NCBI GenBank assembly: GCA_017623955.1
Contig: JAGAOA010000081.1
Span: forward strand, 1-15,077
Length of the DNA: 15,077 bases
Reading direction: 5' to 3'
Origin: Opitutales bacterium
GTDB lineage: Bacteria; Verrucomicrobiota; Verrucomicrobiae; Opitutales; CAG-312
Both the position numbers and the translations under genes were made by a program. The notes beneath the pieces are model-generated. The model saw only the letters and a program-made list of their open reading frames with translations. It ran no database searches and was not told the origin of the DNA. Of the stretch, positions 1 to 6,953 are shown one piece after another (the stretch's first letter is position 1; each line of letters begins with the position of its first letter).

Positions 1-320
1 GTCGTTCTATGATGACAATCTTGGGCGGATATATAGCAGGAATGAATGCCAAAGATTCTGCAAAATTCAGCTTCTTGTTAGGACTTATAACCTTATCGGC
101 AGCGTCTGCTTATAAAATATATACCGATGGTAATGCAATGTTCGAAGCACTTTCACTATCACCGTTGTTGCTTGGTTTAGTTGTAGCATTTTTCAGTTCT
201 ATAATAGCAGTACGATGGCTGGTAGAATTTCTAACTAAATATGGCTTGATACCATTTGCAGTATATCGAATAATACTAGCAGTTATATTGATTACTATGA
301 TATACACTGGTATTTTGTAA
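1..320 (+). CDS. uppP: Undecaprenyl-diphosphatase, C-terminal part (5' end outside window)
   Basis: This is the C-terminal ~105 residues of an integral-membrane undecaprenyl pyrophosphate phosphatase (UppP/BacA). The enzyme removes a phosphate from the C55 lipid carrier so it can be reused for peptidoglycan and other envelope polymers. The reading frame is open from base 3. It begins with Arg-Ser (3-8) and MMTILGGYIAGM, matching the conserved family segment that follows PGTSRS. Next come KFSFLLG and three hydrophobic stretches, the last ending at the stop at 318-320. The family is normally about 265-280 residues, so roughly the last 40 percent is present. The ATG at 9 is internal and not the real start. 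The next gene starts four bases after the stop, so the two are probably co-transcribed. The assignment is from family motifs and I am fairly sure of it. Confidence 0.88.
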   Translation, partial: RSMMTILGGYIAGMNAKDSAKFSFLLGLITLSAASAYKIYTDGNAMFEALSLSPLLLGLVVAFFSSIIAVRWLVEFLTKYGLIPFAVYRIILAVILITMIYTGIL

Positions 321-324
321 AAAT

Positions 325-1200
325 ATGATAGATGCTCATACACATTTTTTTTCAGAAGAAGCATCCGCAGATGTGCAGTCGTGGGGATTGTCTAGAAATG
401 AAAAATATTGGTCTATGCTTGTTGGGGAACGCCCCGATGGCAAGTTATCGTTACAAGGGTTTCCGAATGAAAAAAAGTTCTTGAATGATATGGACGAAGC
501 TCAAATAGAACGTGCATTCATAATGGGATGGTATTGGCAAAATTATGAAACTTGTGTAGAAGAAAACTTGAGAATCTCTGCCCTAGTAAAGCGTCATCCC
601 GATAGACTTTCAGCCTTTGCCGCTATATTACCCACAAACAAAAAATCCATTGAAATAGCTAAGACAGCTAGAGATATGGGGTTTTGTGGATTGGGAGAAC
701 TTCATGATGGTGTCCAAAATTTTTCATTTAAAAGTCCTATATTTGAAGAAATTTTACAAATATCAGCAATCGAGAAATTGGCTATAAATATCCATATTAC
801 CGAAAATACCCCAAGAATGTATCAAGGTAAAACGCCAACAAAAACCGCCGAAGCCATAGAAGTTGCTAAGAAACATCTAGATGTTAATTTTATATTCGCA
901 CATTGGTGTGGAAATCTTGTATTTGAAAATATAGATGATGTAAAATCTCCAAATATATTCTTCGATTCCGCAGCTACTCAATTCATAGCCTCTAAAGATG
1001 CCTTTTCATTAGCTGAAGGAAACCCAACTTTAGCAAATTCAATAATTTACGGTACCGATTACCCACTGCGTTTGTATCCTAAATTATTTAAAGAAGAAGA
1101 AATGACGACAGCTGCAACATTTGCACGTAATTCAGTGTCTAAAAATTTTGCCAAAAATCTGTTTACAAATAACTGTTCAAAAGCTATAAAAATATTATGA
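325..1200 (+). CDS. Amidohydrolase-2 type metal-dependent hydrolase
   Basis: A 291-residue cytoplasmic TIM-barrel hydrolase of the amidohydrolase superfamily (Amidohydro_2 / TatD-like fold). The metal-site signature is visible: His-x-His at residues 5 and 7 (DAHTHFF), His157 on a strand (NIHITE), His193 (FAHWCGN) and Asp245 (YGTDYP). Family members hydrolyse or decarboxylate small substrates; the substrate here cannot be read from sequence. The ATG lies four bases after the uppP stop with no clear Shine-Dalgarno sequence. The TGA stop overlaps the next ATG as ATGA, so expression probably depends on translational coupling. There are no signal peptide or membrane segments. The next gene encodes a secreted SGNH hydrolase, which might hint at shared catabolism, but the cluster is otherwise housekeeping. 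The superfamily call is secure and the function is unknown. Confidence 0.8.
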   Translation: MIDAHTHFFSEEASADVQSWGLSRNEKYWSMLVGERPDGKLSLQGFPNEKKFLNDMDEAQIERAFIMGWYWQNYETCVEENLRISALVKRHPDRLSAFAAILPTNKKSIEIAKTARDMGFCGLGELHDGVQNFSFKSPIFEEILQISAIEKLAINIHITENTPRMYQGKTPTKTAEAIEVAKKHLDVNFIFAHWCGNLVFENIDDVKSPNIFFDSAATQFIASKDAFSLAEGNPTLANSIIYGTDYPLRLYPKLFKEEEMTTAATFARNSVSKNFAKNLFTNNCSKAIKIL

Positions 1201-1865
1201 ATATTCTAAAAGTTATATTGTTTTTAGTTTTCACAATTACTTCTATCCAAGCAGAACTGTATGTAAATGCCGGAGAAGTAGATTCAAATGCAGTTGTAAA
1301 TGCCGAAGAAAATGATGTAGTAGAAACCACATTAAAACTTCCTAACGTAAATCGTATTCCATTCGCAGTAATAGAAGTAGTCGGTGAAATAAAAGAATTA
1401 AAAACGGTAACGCCATCATTGACTATATCAGTAGATGATAGACAAATTGCCTCACGCACAATGTTGAATCGTGCTGGTAAATTCAAAGCATTATTTGTGG
1501 TAACAAGAGAAATTCGGAATGCTATAAAATCTAAAAAAGAATCTCTCGATATAAAAATTTCATTAAAATCTAAAGACCAAAGTCCCTGTTACATTAAAAG
1601 CGTTGAATTGAAAGTGCTGATTAATGAAAAACATTTTCGTACGTCAATATATACGCGTCCAATATTCTCTGGCGACGAAACAATAGCAGAGTCAGTATTC
1701 CCATTGGGCGATATAGATGCTAAAAAGCCCGTTACCGCAAAGCTTTTGTTTAAACCGACAGAAATATTAGAAGCCTATACCTTAAGTTCAGGTAAAAAAG
1801 TTGAGTTGCATAAAGATAAGGATTTTAAGATATCTGGCGATACTATTGAATTTTTACCAAATTAA
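1197..1865 (+). CDS. Secreted N-terminal domain of a split SGNH-hydrolase protein
   Basis: A 222-residue product starting with a typical signal peptide: hydrophobic residues 3-17, likely cleavage after SIQA at about residue 19. The rest is beta-rich with no recognised enzyme motif. It resembles the accessory domain that precedes the catalytic domain in secreted SGNH/GDSL esterases of PVC bacteria and planctomycetes. The end of the frame (LSSGKKVELHKDKDFKISGD, then TIEFLPN) looks like the linker strand that normally runs on into the next domain. It stops at TAA 1863-1865. The same frame stays open beyond, reading NVKIIPYSSMY into the following coding region. I therefore read this as the first half of one gene interrupted by a nonsense codon, with a sequencing error or a real split as alternatives. 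The ATG overlaps the previous stop as ATGA. Confidence 0.7.
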   Translation: MNILKVILFLVFTITSIQAELYVNAGEVDSNAVVNAEENDVVETTLKLPNVNRIPFAVIEVVGEIKELKTVTPSLTISVDDRQIASRTMLNRAGKFKALFVVTREIRNAIKSKKESLDIKISLKSKDQSPCYIKSVELKVLINEKHFRTSIYTRPIFSGDETIAESVFPLGDIDAKKPVTAKLLFKPTEILEAYTLSSGKKVELHKDKDFKISGDTIEFLPN

Positions 1866-1892
1866 AATGTAAAAATAATTCCATATTCTAGT

Positions 1893-2696
1893 ATGTATGC
1901 AAATACAAAAGTAGAAGCAAAACAACTCGGCAGTAATTTTCACTTTAATGTTATAAAAAAATACGCACTTTTCCGCGAAGGTAGCTGGTTTCATTCTAAT
2001 ATGGTCTACATCTCATATAAACACGCAGTAATAAATGAGAAAGTTGGCGAAATATACGAAGAAAAAATACTTCCCAATACAATATCCTTGCTTAAACAAA
2101 AGCATCCATTGCGTATAGTTTTGTACGGAGATAGTATATCGCACGGAGCCAATGCTAGTGGTCTTAGCCTTACAATTCCATTTGCCCCAAGCTGGGGAGA
2201 TTACATAGCACAAGAATTAGTGCGTTATTATAAAGCCCCCGTTGAATACTTAAATAGAGCTTTGGGAGGCACATCTTCAACATGGGGTGAAAAAAATGTA
2301 GAAAGCTTAGTCTGCCCCGATAAGCCCGACTTAGCAATTTTGGCATTTGGAATGAATGACAGAATTCCAGCCGAAAAATTTAAAGCTAATTTAGAAAACA
2401 TGATTTTAAAAATACGCAAAGAAAATCCTACAACAGAAATAATCATAGTCACCTCAATGACAGCAAATCCCCTTTGGCATAACTTTCCAATGCACGATGA
2501 GTATGCAAAGGTATGTGCAAATATGCAAACAAAGGGGATAGCCGTTGCAAATGTTCGCGAAGTGCATAAAAGATTACTAAAACAAAAGAGATTTATAGAT
2601 ATGACAGGAAATAATGTAAATCATCCTAATGACTTTCTAATTAGAATTTATGCACAAACAATTTTACAAAAACTAATCCCAACAATGTCAAAATAA
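1893..2696 (+). CDS. SGNH/GDSL-type esterase domain, downstream half of the split gene
   Basis: A 267-residue SGNH hydrolase domain, expected to deacylate carbohydrate or lipid esters. Block I is LYGDSISHG with nucleophile Ser81. Block II is the glycine in ALGGTSS (about 125). Block III is FGMND with Asn155. Block V is NVNHPND with His244. The residue three before the catalytic His is Asn241 rather than the common Asp, so a Ser-His dyad or another acid is likely. Residues 1-70 (including REGSWFHSNMVYISY) look like the end of the preceding beta domain, not a true N-terminus. There is no signal peptide, although relatives are secreted, and no Shine-Dalgarno sequence before ATG 1893. It lies in the same frame as 1197-1865, separated by one TAA and nine sense codons. 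If translated alone it would stay in the cytoplasm. tmk starts two bases after the stop. Confidence 0.78.
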   Translation: MYANTKVEAKQLGSNFHFNVIKKYALFREGSWFHSNMVYISYKHAVINEKVGEIYEEKILPNTISLLKQKHPLRIVLYGDSISHGANASGLSLTIPFAPSWGDYIAQELVRYYKAPVEYLNRALGGTSSTWGEKNVESLVCPDKPDLAILAFGMNDRIPAEKFKANLENMILKIRKENPTTEIIIVTSMTANPLWHNFPMHDEYAKVCANMQTKGIAVANVREVHKRLLKQKRFIDMTGNNVNHPNDFLIRIYAQTILQKLIPTMSK

Positions 2697-2698
2697 AA

Positions 2699-3334
2699 AT
2701 GTCTAAGGGTATATTTATTACATTTGAAGGTAGCGAAGGATGCGGAAAAAGTACGCATATATCATTGCTCAAAGAATATCTAACAACTCTTGGATACGAT
2801 TGTATTTGTACTAGAGAACCAGGAGGTTCTCCTTTATCTGAAAAAATAAGAGATTTATTGTTGTTTGCCAAAGAGGGGTCAACAATGTGTTCACGTACAG
2901 AAATATTGCTTTTTGAGGCAGCACGCAGTCAACACGTTGCAGAAACAATTTTGCCCGCACTCCAATCTGGTAAGATAGTCTTGTGCGATAGATTTTACGA
3001 TTCCACAACAGCATATCAAGGTGCAGCAAGAAATATTGATGCCGATAGCGTAAATTGGTTGAATAACTTTGCCACAAATTCTCTTAAACCAGATATCACA
3101 GTAGTTTTAGACCTGCCCGTTGAAGAGGGATTGCGAAGAGCAAATAAACGCGATAGTAATAATGCCGATAGAATGGGTTCGCAGTCAAATTTATTTTACG
3201 AACGTGTAAGAGATTCGTTTCTAGCATTGGCAAAACAAAATCCTGATCGTTTTGTAGTTGTTTCTGCACAGGGAACAAAAGAAGAAACGTTTGCAAAAAT
3301 AAAAGAATGCGTAGATAAAAAGCTGAAGAAGTAA
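2699..3334 (+). CDS. tmk: Thymidylate kinase (dTMP kinase)
   Basis: A 211-residue cytoplasmic kinase that phosphorylates dTMP to dTDP with ATP, the committed step of dTTP supply for DNA synthesis. The P-loop GSEGCGKST lies at residues 11-19, the TREPGG motif at 38-43, and the DRFYDST substrate-binding motif at 97-103. An arginine-containing lid region (RANKRDSNNADR) lies at about 146-157. The length is normal for the family. The ATG follows the SGNH stop after two bases, and the TAA stop overlaps the holB ATG (TAATG at 3332-3336). The tmk-holB order is a common bacterial arrangement linking nucleotide supply to replication. High confidence. Confidence 0.96.
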   Translation: MSKGIFITFEGSEGCGKSTHISLLKEYLTTLGYDCICTREPGGSPLSEKIRDLLLFAKEGSTMCSRTEILLFEAARSQHVAETILPALQSGKIVLCDRFYDSTTAYQGAARNIDADSVNWLNNFATNSLKPDITVVLDLPVEEGLRRANKRDSNNADRMGSQSNLFYERVRDSFLALAKQNPDRFVVVSAQGTKEETFAKIKECVDKKLKK

Positions 3335-4248
3335 TGGCTGAAGAAAACGCAGTAAATATCCTTAGAAAAGCAATGCATGCAAATCGCTTGCATCATGCAA
3401 TTTTGTTGTATGGCAAATCTGTAACTCCACTTGAAAGCGTTGCAAAACAAATTGCAACAGATCTATTTGGCAAATCTTGTGTAAATCATCCCGACCTATT
3501 TGAGTTGCGTCCCGAAGGGAAAATGCGTCAAATAAAAATAGGTGCAATAGAAGGAGAACCAGATTCAAATACAATGCGTAAATTATTAAAAGATTTACGT
3601 CAAACATCATCATTAGGCGGATATAAAGTTGCCATAGTCTATGAAGCAGATAGAATGAATATTTGGGCAGCAAATGCCTTCTTAAAAACATTAGAAGAAC
3701 CGCCTGCCCAAACGACAATTTTCATACTAACCACTCGTCCAAATGATTTGCTTGATACAATAAAGAGTCGTTGCATATCGTTGCGAGTCGATACTCCAGA
3801 AGAAGAGATAAAAAATGAGCTTTTGCAAGAATGGTTGAACGATTATAAAGTATGGCAAAAAGCTTTAATGGGCGGAATTGGCAAAGAAATAAAATCTACC
3901 GATGCCGTTATGATGTGTTATGGTTTAATAGCTAGGTTTGAAAGCATCATAAAAATCATCCAAGAAGATACCTCAGATATAGATGACACAAAAGAAGAAA
4001 ATCTGGATGAAGAAATGATAGAAGCCATAAAAGCAGGAGAACGCCGAAGTCTTCAAAAACAAATGTTTTCAGATTTAGAAAAAGCCTGTGTAGATTGTGC
4101 ATTAGGTGGGAATGGAGTGCCTGCGGTAAAAATATCTAGAGTAGTTGAAACTATTGAAAAATCATCACATCTGATGGATTTAAATATGAAAGAAACTCCA
4201 GCATTAGAGTATTTTATGCTGTCATCGTTGAGAATATGGACACGTTAA
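3334..4248 (+). CDS. holB: DNA polymerase III delta-prime subunit
   Basis: A 304-residue clamp-loader subunit. Delta-prime sits in the gamma complex that opens the sliding clamp around primed DNA. The AAA+ landmarks are a degenerate P-loop region (LYGKSVTPLES, 25-35), consistent with delta-prime not binding ATP, the EADRMN segment at 104-109, LKTLEEPP at 117-124, and the sensor-1/SRC segment (TTRPND to SRC, 133-147). The four-cysteine zinc module usual between P-loop and Walker B is missing. Only Cys49 is left and the interval is short. An acidic insert (DIDDTKEENLDEE, near 220-232) precedes the C-terminal helical domain. The start overlaps the tmk stop by one base, and the 3' end overlaps the next gene by 13 bases. 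Family and gene order both support the call; the C-terminal half is divergent. Confidence 0.88.
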   Translation: MAEENAVNILRKAMHANRLHHAILLYGKSVTPLESVAKQIATDLFGKSCVNHPDLFELRPEGKMRQIKIGAIEGEPDSNTMRKLLKDLRQTSSLGGYKVAIVYEADRMNIWAANAFLKTLEEPPAQTTIFILTTRPNDLLDTIKSRCISLRVDTPEEEIKNELLQEWLNDYKVWQKALMGGIGKEIKSTDAVMMCYGLIARFESIIKIIQEDTSDIDDTKEENLDEEMIEAIKAGERRSLQKQMFSDLEKACVDCALGGNGVPAVKISRVVETIEKSSHLMDLNMKETPALEYFMLSSLRIWTR

Positions 4249-5195
4249 AACCAATAATTTCCCTATCAACAAGCTTTCTCCAAAACAGATACCCAACAGA
4301 TGGGTACGCAATGCTTTGTAGAGCGGCAGAGCTAGGTTATGAATATGTTGAATTGGGACATTCAACGCCAATAACATCGCTAGAAGGTATATTTAAAGCC
4401 TTAAAAGAAGGAATAGTAAAAGTATCATCTTTGCATAATTTTTGTCCTATTCCTCCATTTGCCTCTGGAGCTGTTCCAAATTTATTTTCGCCGTCAACAA
4501 AAAGTAAAATAGAGTCGCAACAATGGCGACGCCATACGTTAAATACTTTGGAACTAGCAAAACAAACCCAAGCCAAAGCGATAGTCTCGCATAGTGGCAC
4601 ATTGTCGTATTTTTTGTTTCGTCCTGACTCCAAAATTTCAAAACTTTTGGGAGATAAAGATCTAGCAAATTTTGAAGAAGAAGACATAAGATTTACCAAA
4701 ATTAGAGATAACTTTCTCAAGAAGACGACACATCGTGCAATAACAAAAGATTACAACTTCCTGCTTAAAAACCTAGAATCCATAGAAGAAGAGTTAAAAA
4801 AAGCGAATGTTTTTATGGGTATAGAAAATCGAGAAGGCATAAGCGAACTACCTCTAGACTGGACGTTTGCCACACTTTTTGAAAAGATAGGAAATTCTCC
4901 TACAATAAAAGTTTGGCATGATTTAGGACATTCTAAAATAAAGGAAATAAAACATTTGTATAAACAGCAACAGCTAATAGAAGATACCTACGATAAAATT
5001 GCAGGCTGGCATATCCACGACTGTACAAATGCTGGCAAAGATCATTTAGCCGTGGGCGAAGGTTGTATAAACTTTGAATCATTAAAACAATACTTCGATT
5101 CATCAAAACATATATTTACATTAGAACTCAACTATAAAGTGAAAAGTGCCCAAGTCGCCGATTCCCTTAAACGTTTTCAAGATATCCTTTCATAA
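4236..5195 (+). CDS. Sugar phosphate isomerase/epimerase-like TIM-barrel protein
   Basis: A 319-residue protein of the xylose-isomerase-like TIM-barrel family (AP_endonuc_2), which includes sugar isomerases, epimerases and endonuclease IV. Likely metal ligands occur at the ends of successive strands: His67 (SSLHNFC), His119 (VSHSG), Glu197 (GIENREG), His228/Asp229 (WHDLGH), His259-x-His261-Asp262 (WHIHD), and Glu297 (LELNY). The motif GKDHLAVGEG (267-276) is typical of the isomerase branch, where it follows the HIHD strand. No signal peptide is present. The substrate is not deducible. Its ATG lies inside the end of holB (13-base overlap in another frame) and its TAA overlaps the ybeY ATG, so it is part of the same transcript. 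The fold is secure; sugar isomerase against endonuclease-like activity is undecided, with the former preferred. Confidence 0.78.
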   Translation: MDTLKPIISLSTSFLQNRYPTDGYAMLCRAAELGYEYVELGHSTPITSLEGIFKALKEGIVKVSSLHNFCPIPPFASGAVPNLFSPSTKSKIESQQWRRHTLNTLELAKQTQAKAIVSHSGTLSYFLFRPDSKISKLLGDKDLANFEEEDIRFTKIRDNFLKKTTHRAITKDYNFLLKNLESIEEELKKANVFMGIENREGISELPLDWTFATLFEKIGNSPTIKVWHDLGHSKIKEIKHLYKQQQLIEDTYDKIAGWHIHDCTNAGKDHLAVGEGCINFESLKQYFDSSKHIFTLELNYKVKSAQVADSLKRFQDILS

Positions 5196-5677
5196 TGCAA
5201 AGACAAATAGATATAACAAACTTCAATCCTAACTTAAAGGTCGATAATCGTAAGCTTCGTAGGTTTATCGAGTTGTTAGATGCCGAGTTGCCAGAAGAAT
5301 ACAAAGCGCCGCAAGGCACATTATCTGTTGCATTTTTCACAGATGATGGGCTTGCAAAAATCCATGAAGATTTTATGGATAATCCAACCCCAACAGATGT
5401 CATAACTTTTGAGGGCGATGAATTAGATGATGATGACGCAGGCGAAATATGTACATCAGCCGATATGGCGTTAAAGCGAGCCAAAGATTTCAATAATACG
5501 CCATCAAGAGAGTTGTCGTTATACGTTGCACACGGATACCTTCATCTAGCGGGTGTTGATAATATATCGGAAGACGATGCCAAAATAATGCGCTTTGCCG
5601 AAAACCTAGCTTTAAAAATTTTAGACAAACATTATAAAACTCAAATATTTACGTTCTATGCTAAAGAAAATAAGTAA
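5195..5677 (+). CDS. ybeY: Endoribonuclease YbeY (rRNA maturation factor)
   Basis: A 160-residue YbeY, the single-strand endoribonuclease needed for 16S rRNA 3' processing and ribosome quality control. The family segment TPTDVITFEGDE lies at 65-76, followed by GEICTSADMA (83-92) and the metal motif HGYLHLAGVDN (113-123). In the canonical HGxLHLxGxDH motif three histidines bind zinc. Here His113 and His117 are kept but the third position, 123, is Asn (codon AAT). The arginine that precedes PT(D/N)V(L/I) in E. coli YbeY also aligns with Met61. The protein therefore belongs to a divergent YbeY branch and its metal site may be altered. It starts by TAATG overlap with the isomerase gene, and its last 20 bases overlap the DUF502 gene. 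Confidence 0.88.
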   Translation: MQRQIDITNFNPNLKVDNRKLRRFIELLDAELPEEYKAPQGTLSVAFFTDDGLAKIHEDFMDNPTPTDVITFEGDELDDDDAGEICTSADMALKRAKDFNNTPSRELSLYVAHGYLHLAGVDNISEDDAKIMRFAENLALKILDKHYKTQIFTFYAKENK

Positions 5678-6296
5678 TTATTTTTTCACAGGGTTAATAA
5701 TAGCACTTCCGTTAGTTATAACAATATTTCTGATTATGTTTCTAGTCCGAAACATAGGTGCTCCCGCGTCAGAATTTATAATAGTTCCTATTCTAGAATA
5801 CTTTGACAAATCGATACCATCAGAAGGTATGCGAGGTATCGCCGTAGATTTCTTTTCAATGTTGATAGTTGTTGTTTTAGTAGCCTTGCTAGGGTTGTTG
5901 TCGCAGTTTATCGTTGCAAAGATGATGTTAACTATATCCGAAAAGGTTATAAATAAAATCCCATTTGTTGGGCTCGTATATAGAACTGTAAAGCAAATAG
6001 TCGATACCTTTTCAAAACAAAACAAAGCAGTATTTCAAAAAGTCGTCTTGGTAGAGTTCCCACGGCGCGGAGCCTACGCAGTAGGATTTTTAACTAGCGA
6101 AGTTGGAGGCGAAGTTGCCGATAAATGTGGTTCCAAAATGGTTAATGTATTTGTACCAACAACACCCAATCCTACTAGTGGTTTTTTGTTTGCCGTTGCT
6201 GAAGATGATATAAAATATCTAGATATGTCGGTTGGCGATGCAATGAAATTCATAATTTCTGGTGGAGCCGTTTCGCCCAACAGTAATAATAAATAG
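5658..6296 (+). CDS. DUF502 family inner-membrane protein
   Basis: A 212-residue membrane protein of the DUF502 family (PF04367). Hydrophobic helices span about residues 9-30 and 63-88. These are followed by the family hallmark IPFVGLVYRTVKQ (101-113) and a soluble C-terminal domain with VPTTPNPTSGF (166-176). A beta-rich C-terminal domain is expected on one face of the cytoplasmic membrane. The molecular role of the family is not established. The ATG is 20 bases inside the ybeY coding region in a different frame, so translation is probably coupled to ybeY. The TAG stop at 6294-6296 is closely followed by the ribosome binding site of recO. The length is usual for the family. Confident family call, unknown function. 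Confidence 0.88.
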   Translation: MLKKISNYFFTGLIIALPLVITIFLIMFLVRNIGAPASEFIIVPILEYFDKSIPSEGMRGIAVDFFSMLIVVVLVALLGLLSQFIVAKMMLTISEKVINKIPFVGLVYRTVKQIVDTFSKQNKAVFQKVVLVEFPRRGAYAVGFLTSEVGGEVADKCGSKMVNVFVPTTPNPTSGFLFAVAEDDIKYLDMSVGDAMKFIISGGAVSPNSNNK

Positions 6297-6306
6297 CAGG
6301 AATAAT

Positions 6307-6924
6307 TTGCAAGACTCGTACGAAATCTCCGCAATAATTCTCGATAAAGAAAATCGAGGCGAGTCTTCGGTTATGCTCACAGCTTTTTCGTCTGAAAAAG
6401 GATTGATATATTTATTCAAAAGGATGTCGAGAAAGAAGACATCCTTAATTCCAGATTTGTTTGATGAAATAACTTGTAAAATTCGTCAACCTGATTTCTC
6501 TGGAAATGTTCCCGTTACCTTTCTGCAAAGCTTTGAAATAGTTAAACATAGACAAGGTATATCCACCTCTTACAACAAGCTCTGCTCTGCTTGCGATATA
6601 TCATTAATCGTAAAGCATAATGGAGAAAATATCAATGAAACGCACTCGTTGTACTCGCTCTTGTCAAAGACATTTGAAGCAATAGAGAAATCAAAAAATA
6701 TGTCATCTATACATATAAAATTTTTGTATCTACTAACAAAAGAACAAGGCTACGCAATAAAGGAAGATTTTTTTCAATCACTTTCAAATGATGATAAAAC
6801 AACCTTTACCTACATATTGAAAACCCCAGCACAAAATCTACACGACTACATACAACAAGATGAAAATATCTATGTAAAACTAAAACGTTGGATACAAGAA
6901 AACACCGACATCATTATACAATAA
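6307..6924 (+). CDS. recO: DNA repair protein RecO (short, divergent)
   Basis: A RecO-like recombination mediator, which helps load RecA onto SSB-coated single-stranded DNA with RecR. The N-terminal OB-fold signature is clear: SYEISAIILDKENRGESSVM, then TAFSSEKGLIYLFKRMSRKK. The C-terminal helical part is weakly conserved. The cysteine zinc motif usual in RecO is absent; the only close cysteine pair (CSAC) lies mid-protein. I chose TTG 6307 as the start because AGCAGGAA sits upstream with a six-base spacer after AGG (6298-6300) and the OB fold begins three residues later. The upstream in-frame ATG at 6262 would add 15 residues inside the DUF502 gene and has no such site. At 205 residues the protein is somewhat short. 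It is the last gene of the + strand run, its stop lying inside the terminator hairpin. Confidence 0.78.
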   Translation: MQDSYEISAIILDKENRGESSVMLTAFSSEKGLIYLFKRMSRKKTSLIPDLFDEITCKIRQPDFSGNVPVTFLQSFEIVKHRQGISTSYNKLCSACDISLIVKHNGENINETHSLYSLLSKTFEAIEKSKNMSSIHIKFLYLLTKEQGYAIKEDFFQSLSNDDKTTFTYILKTPAQNLHDYIQQDENIYVKLKRWIQENTDIIIQ

Positions 6925-6950
6925 AGGCTGATTTACCAATCAGCCTTTAT
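6921..6950. terminator. Bidirectional hairpin terminator between recO and the secreted hydrolase gene
   Basis: A perfect 13-bp inverted repeat, ATAAAGGCTGATT (6921-6933) and AATCAGCCTTTAT (6938-6950), encloses a TACC loop. A T-rich run (TTATTTATTTT) follows on +, and A/T-rich sequence flanks it on -. The left arm contains the recO stop codon. It lies between convergent genes (recO ends at 6924, the - strand gene at 6954), so it probably ends both transcripts. Confidence 0.9.
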
Positions 6951-6953
6951 TAT

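Noticed and set aside
1863..1865. TAA as a recoded sense codon (alternative genetic code)
   Set aside because: TAA ends several intact genes here (uppP, tmk, psd, gph-like, rpmG), and TAG and TGA also end others, so the standard code is in use. UAA readthrough has no supporting signal.
3362..3718. 118-codon open frame on - opposite holB
   Set aside because: Composition is that of the reverse strand of an AT-rich gene, with Leu/Phe-rich low-complexity product; not a gene.
4337..4720. 127-codon open frame on - opposite the sugar-isomerase-like gene
   Set aside because: It lies wholly inside a well-supported coding region, has no family resemblance and no ribosome binding site, and is an antisense shadow.
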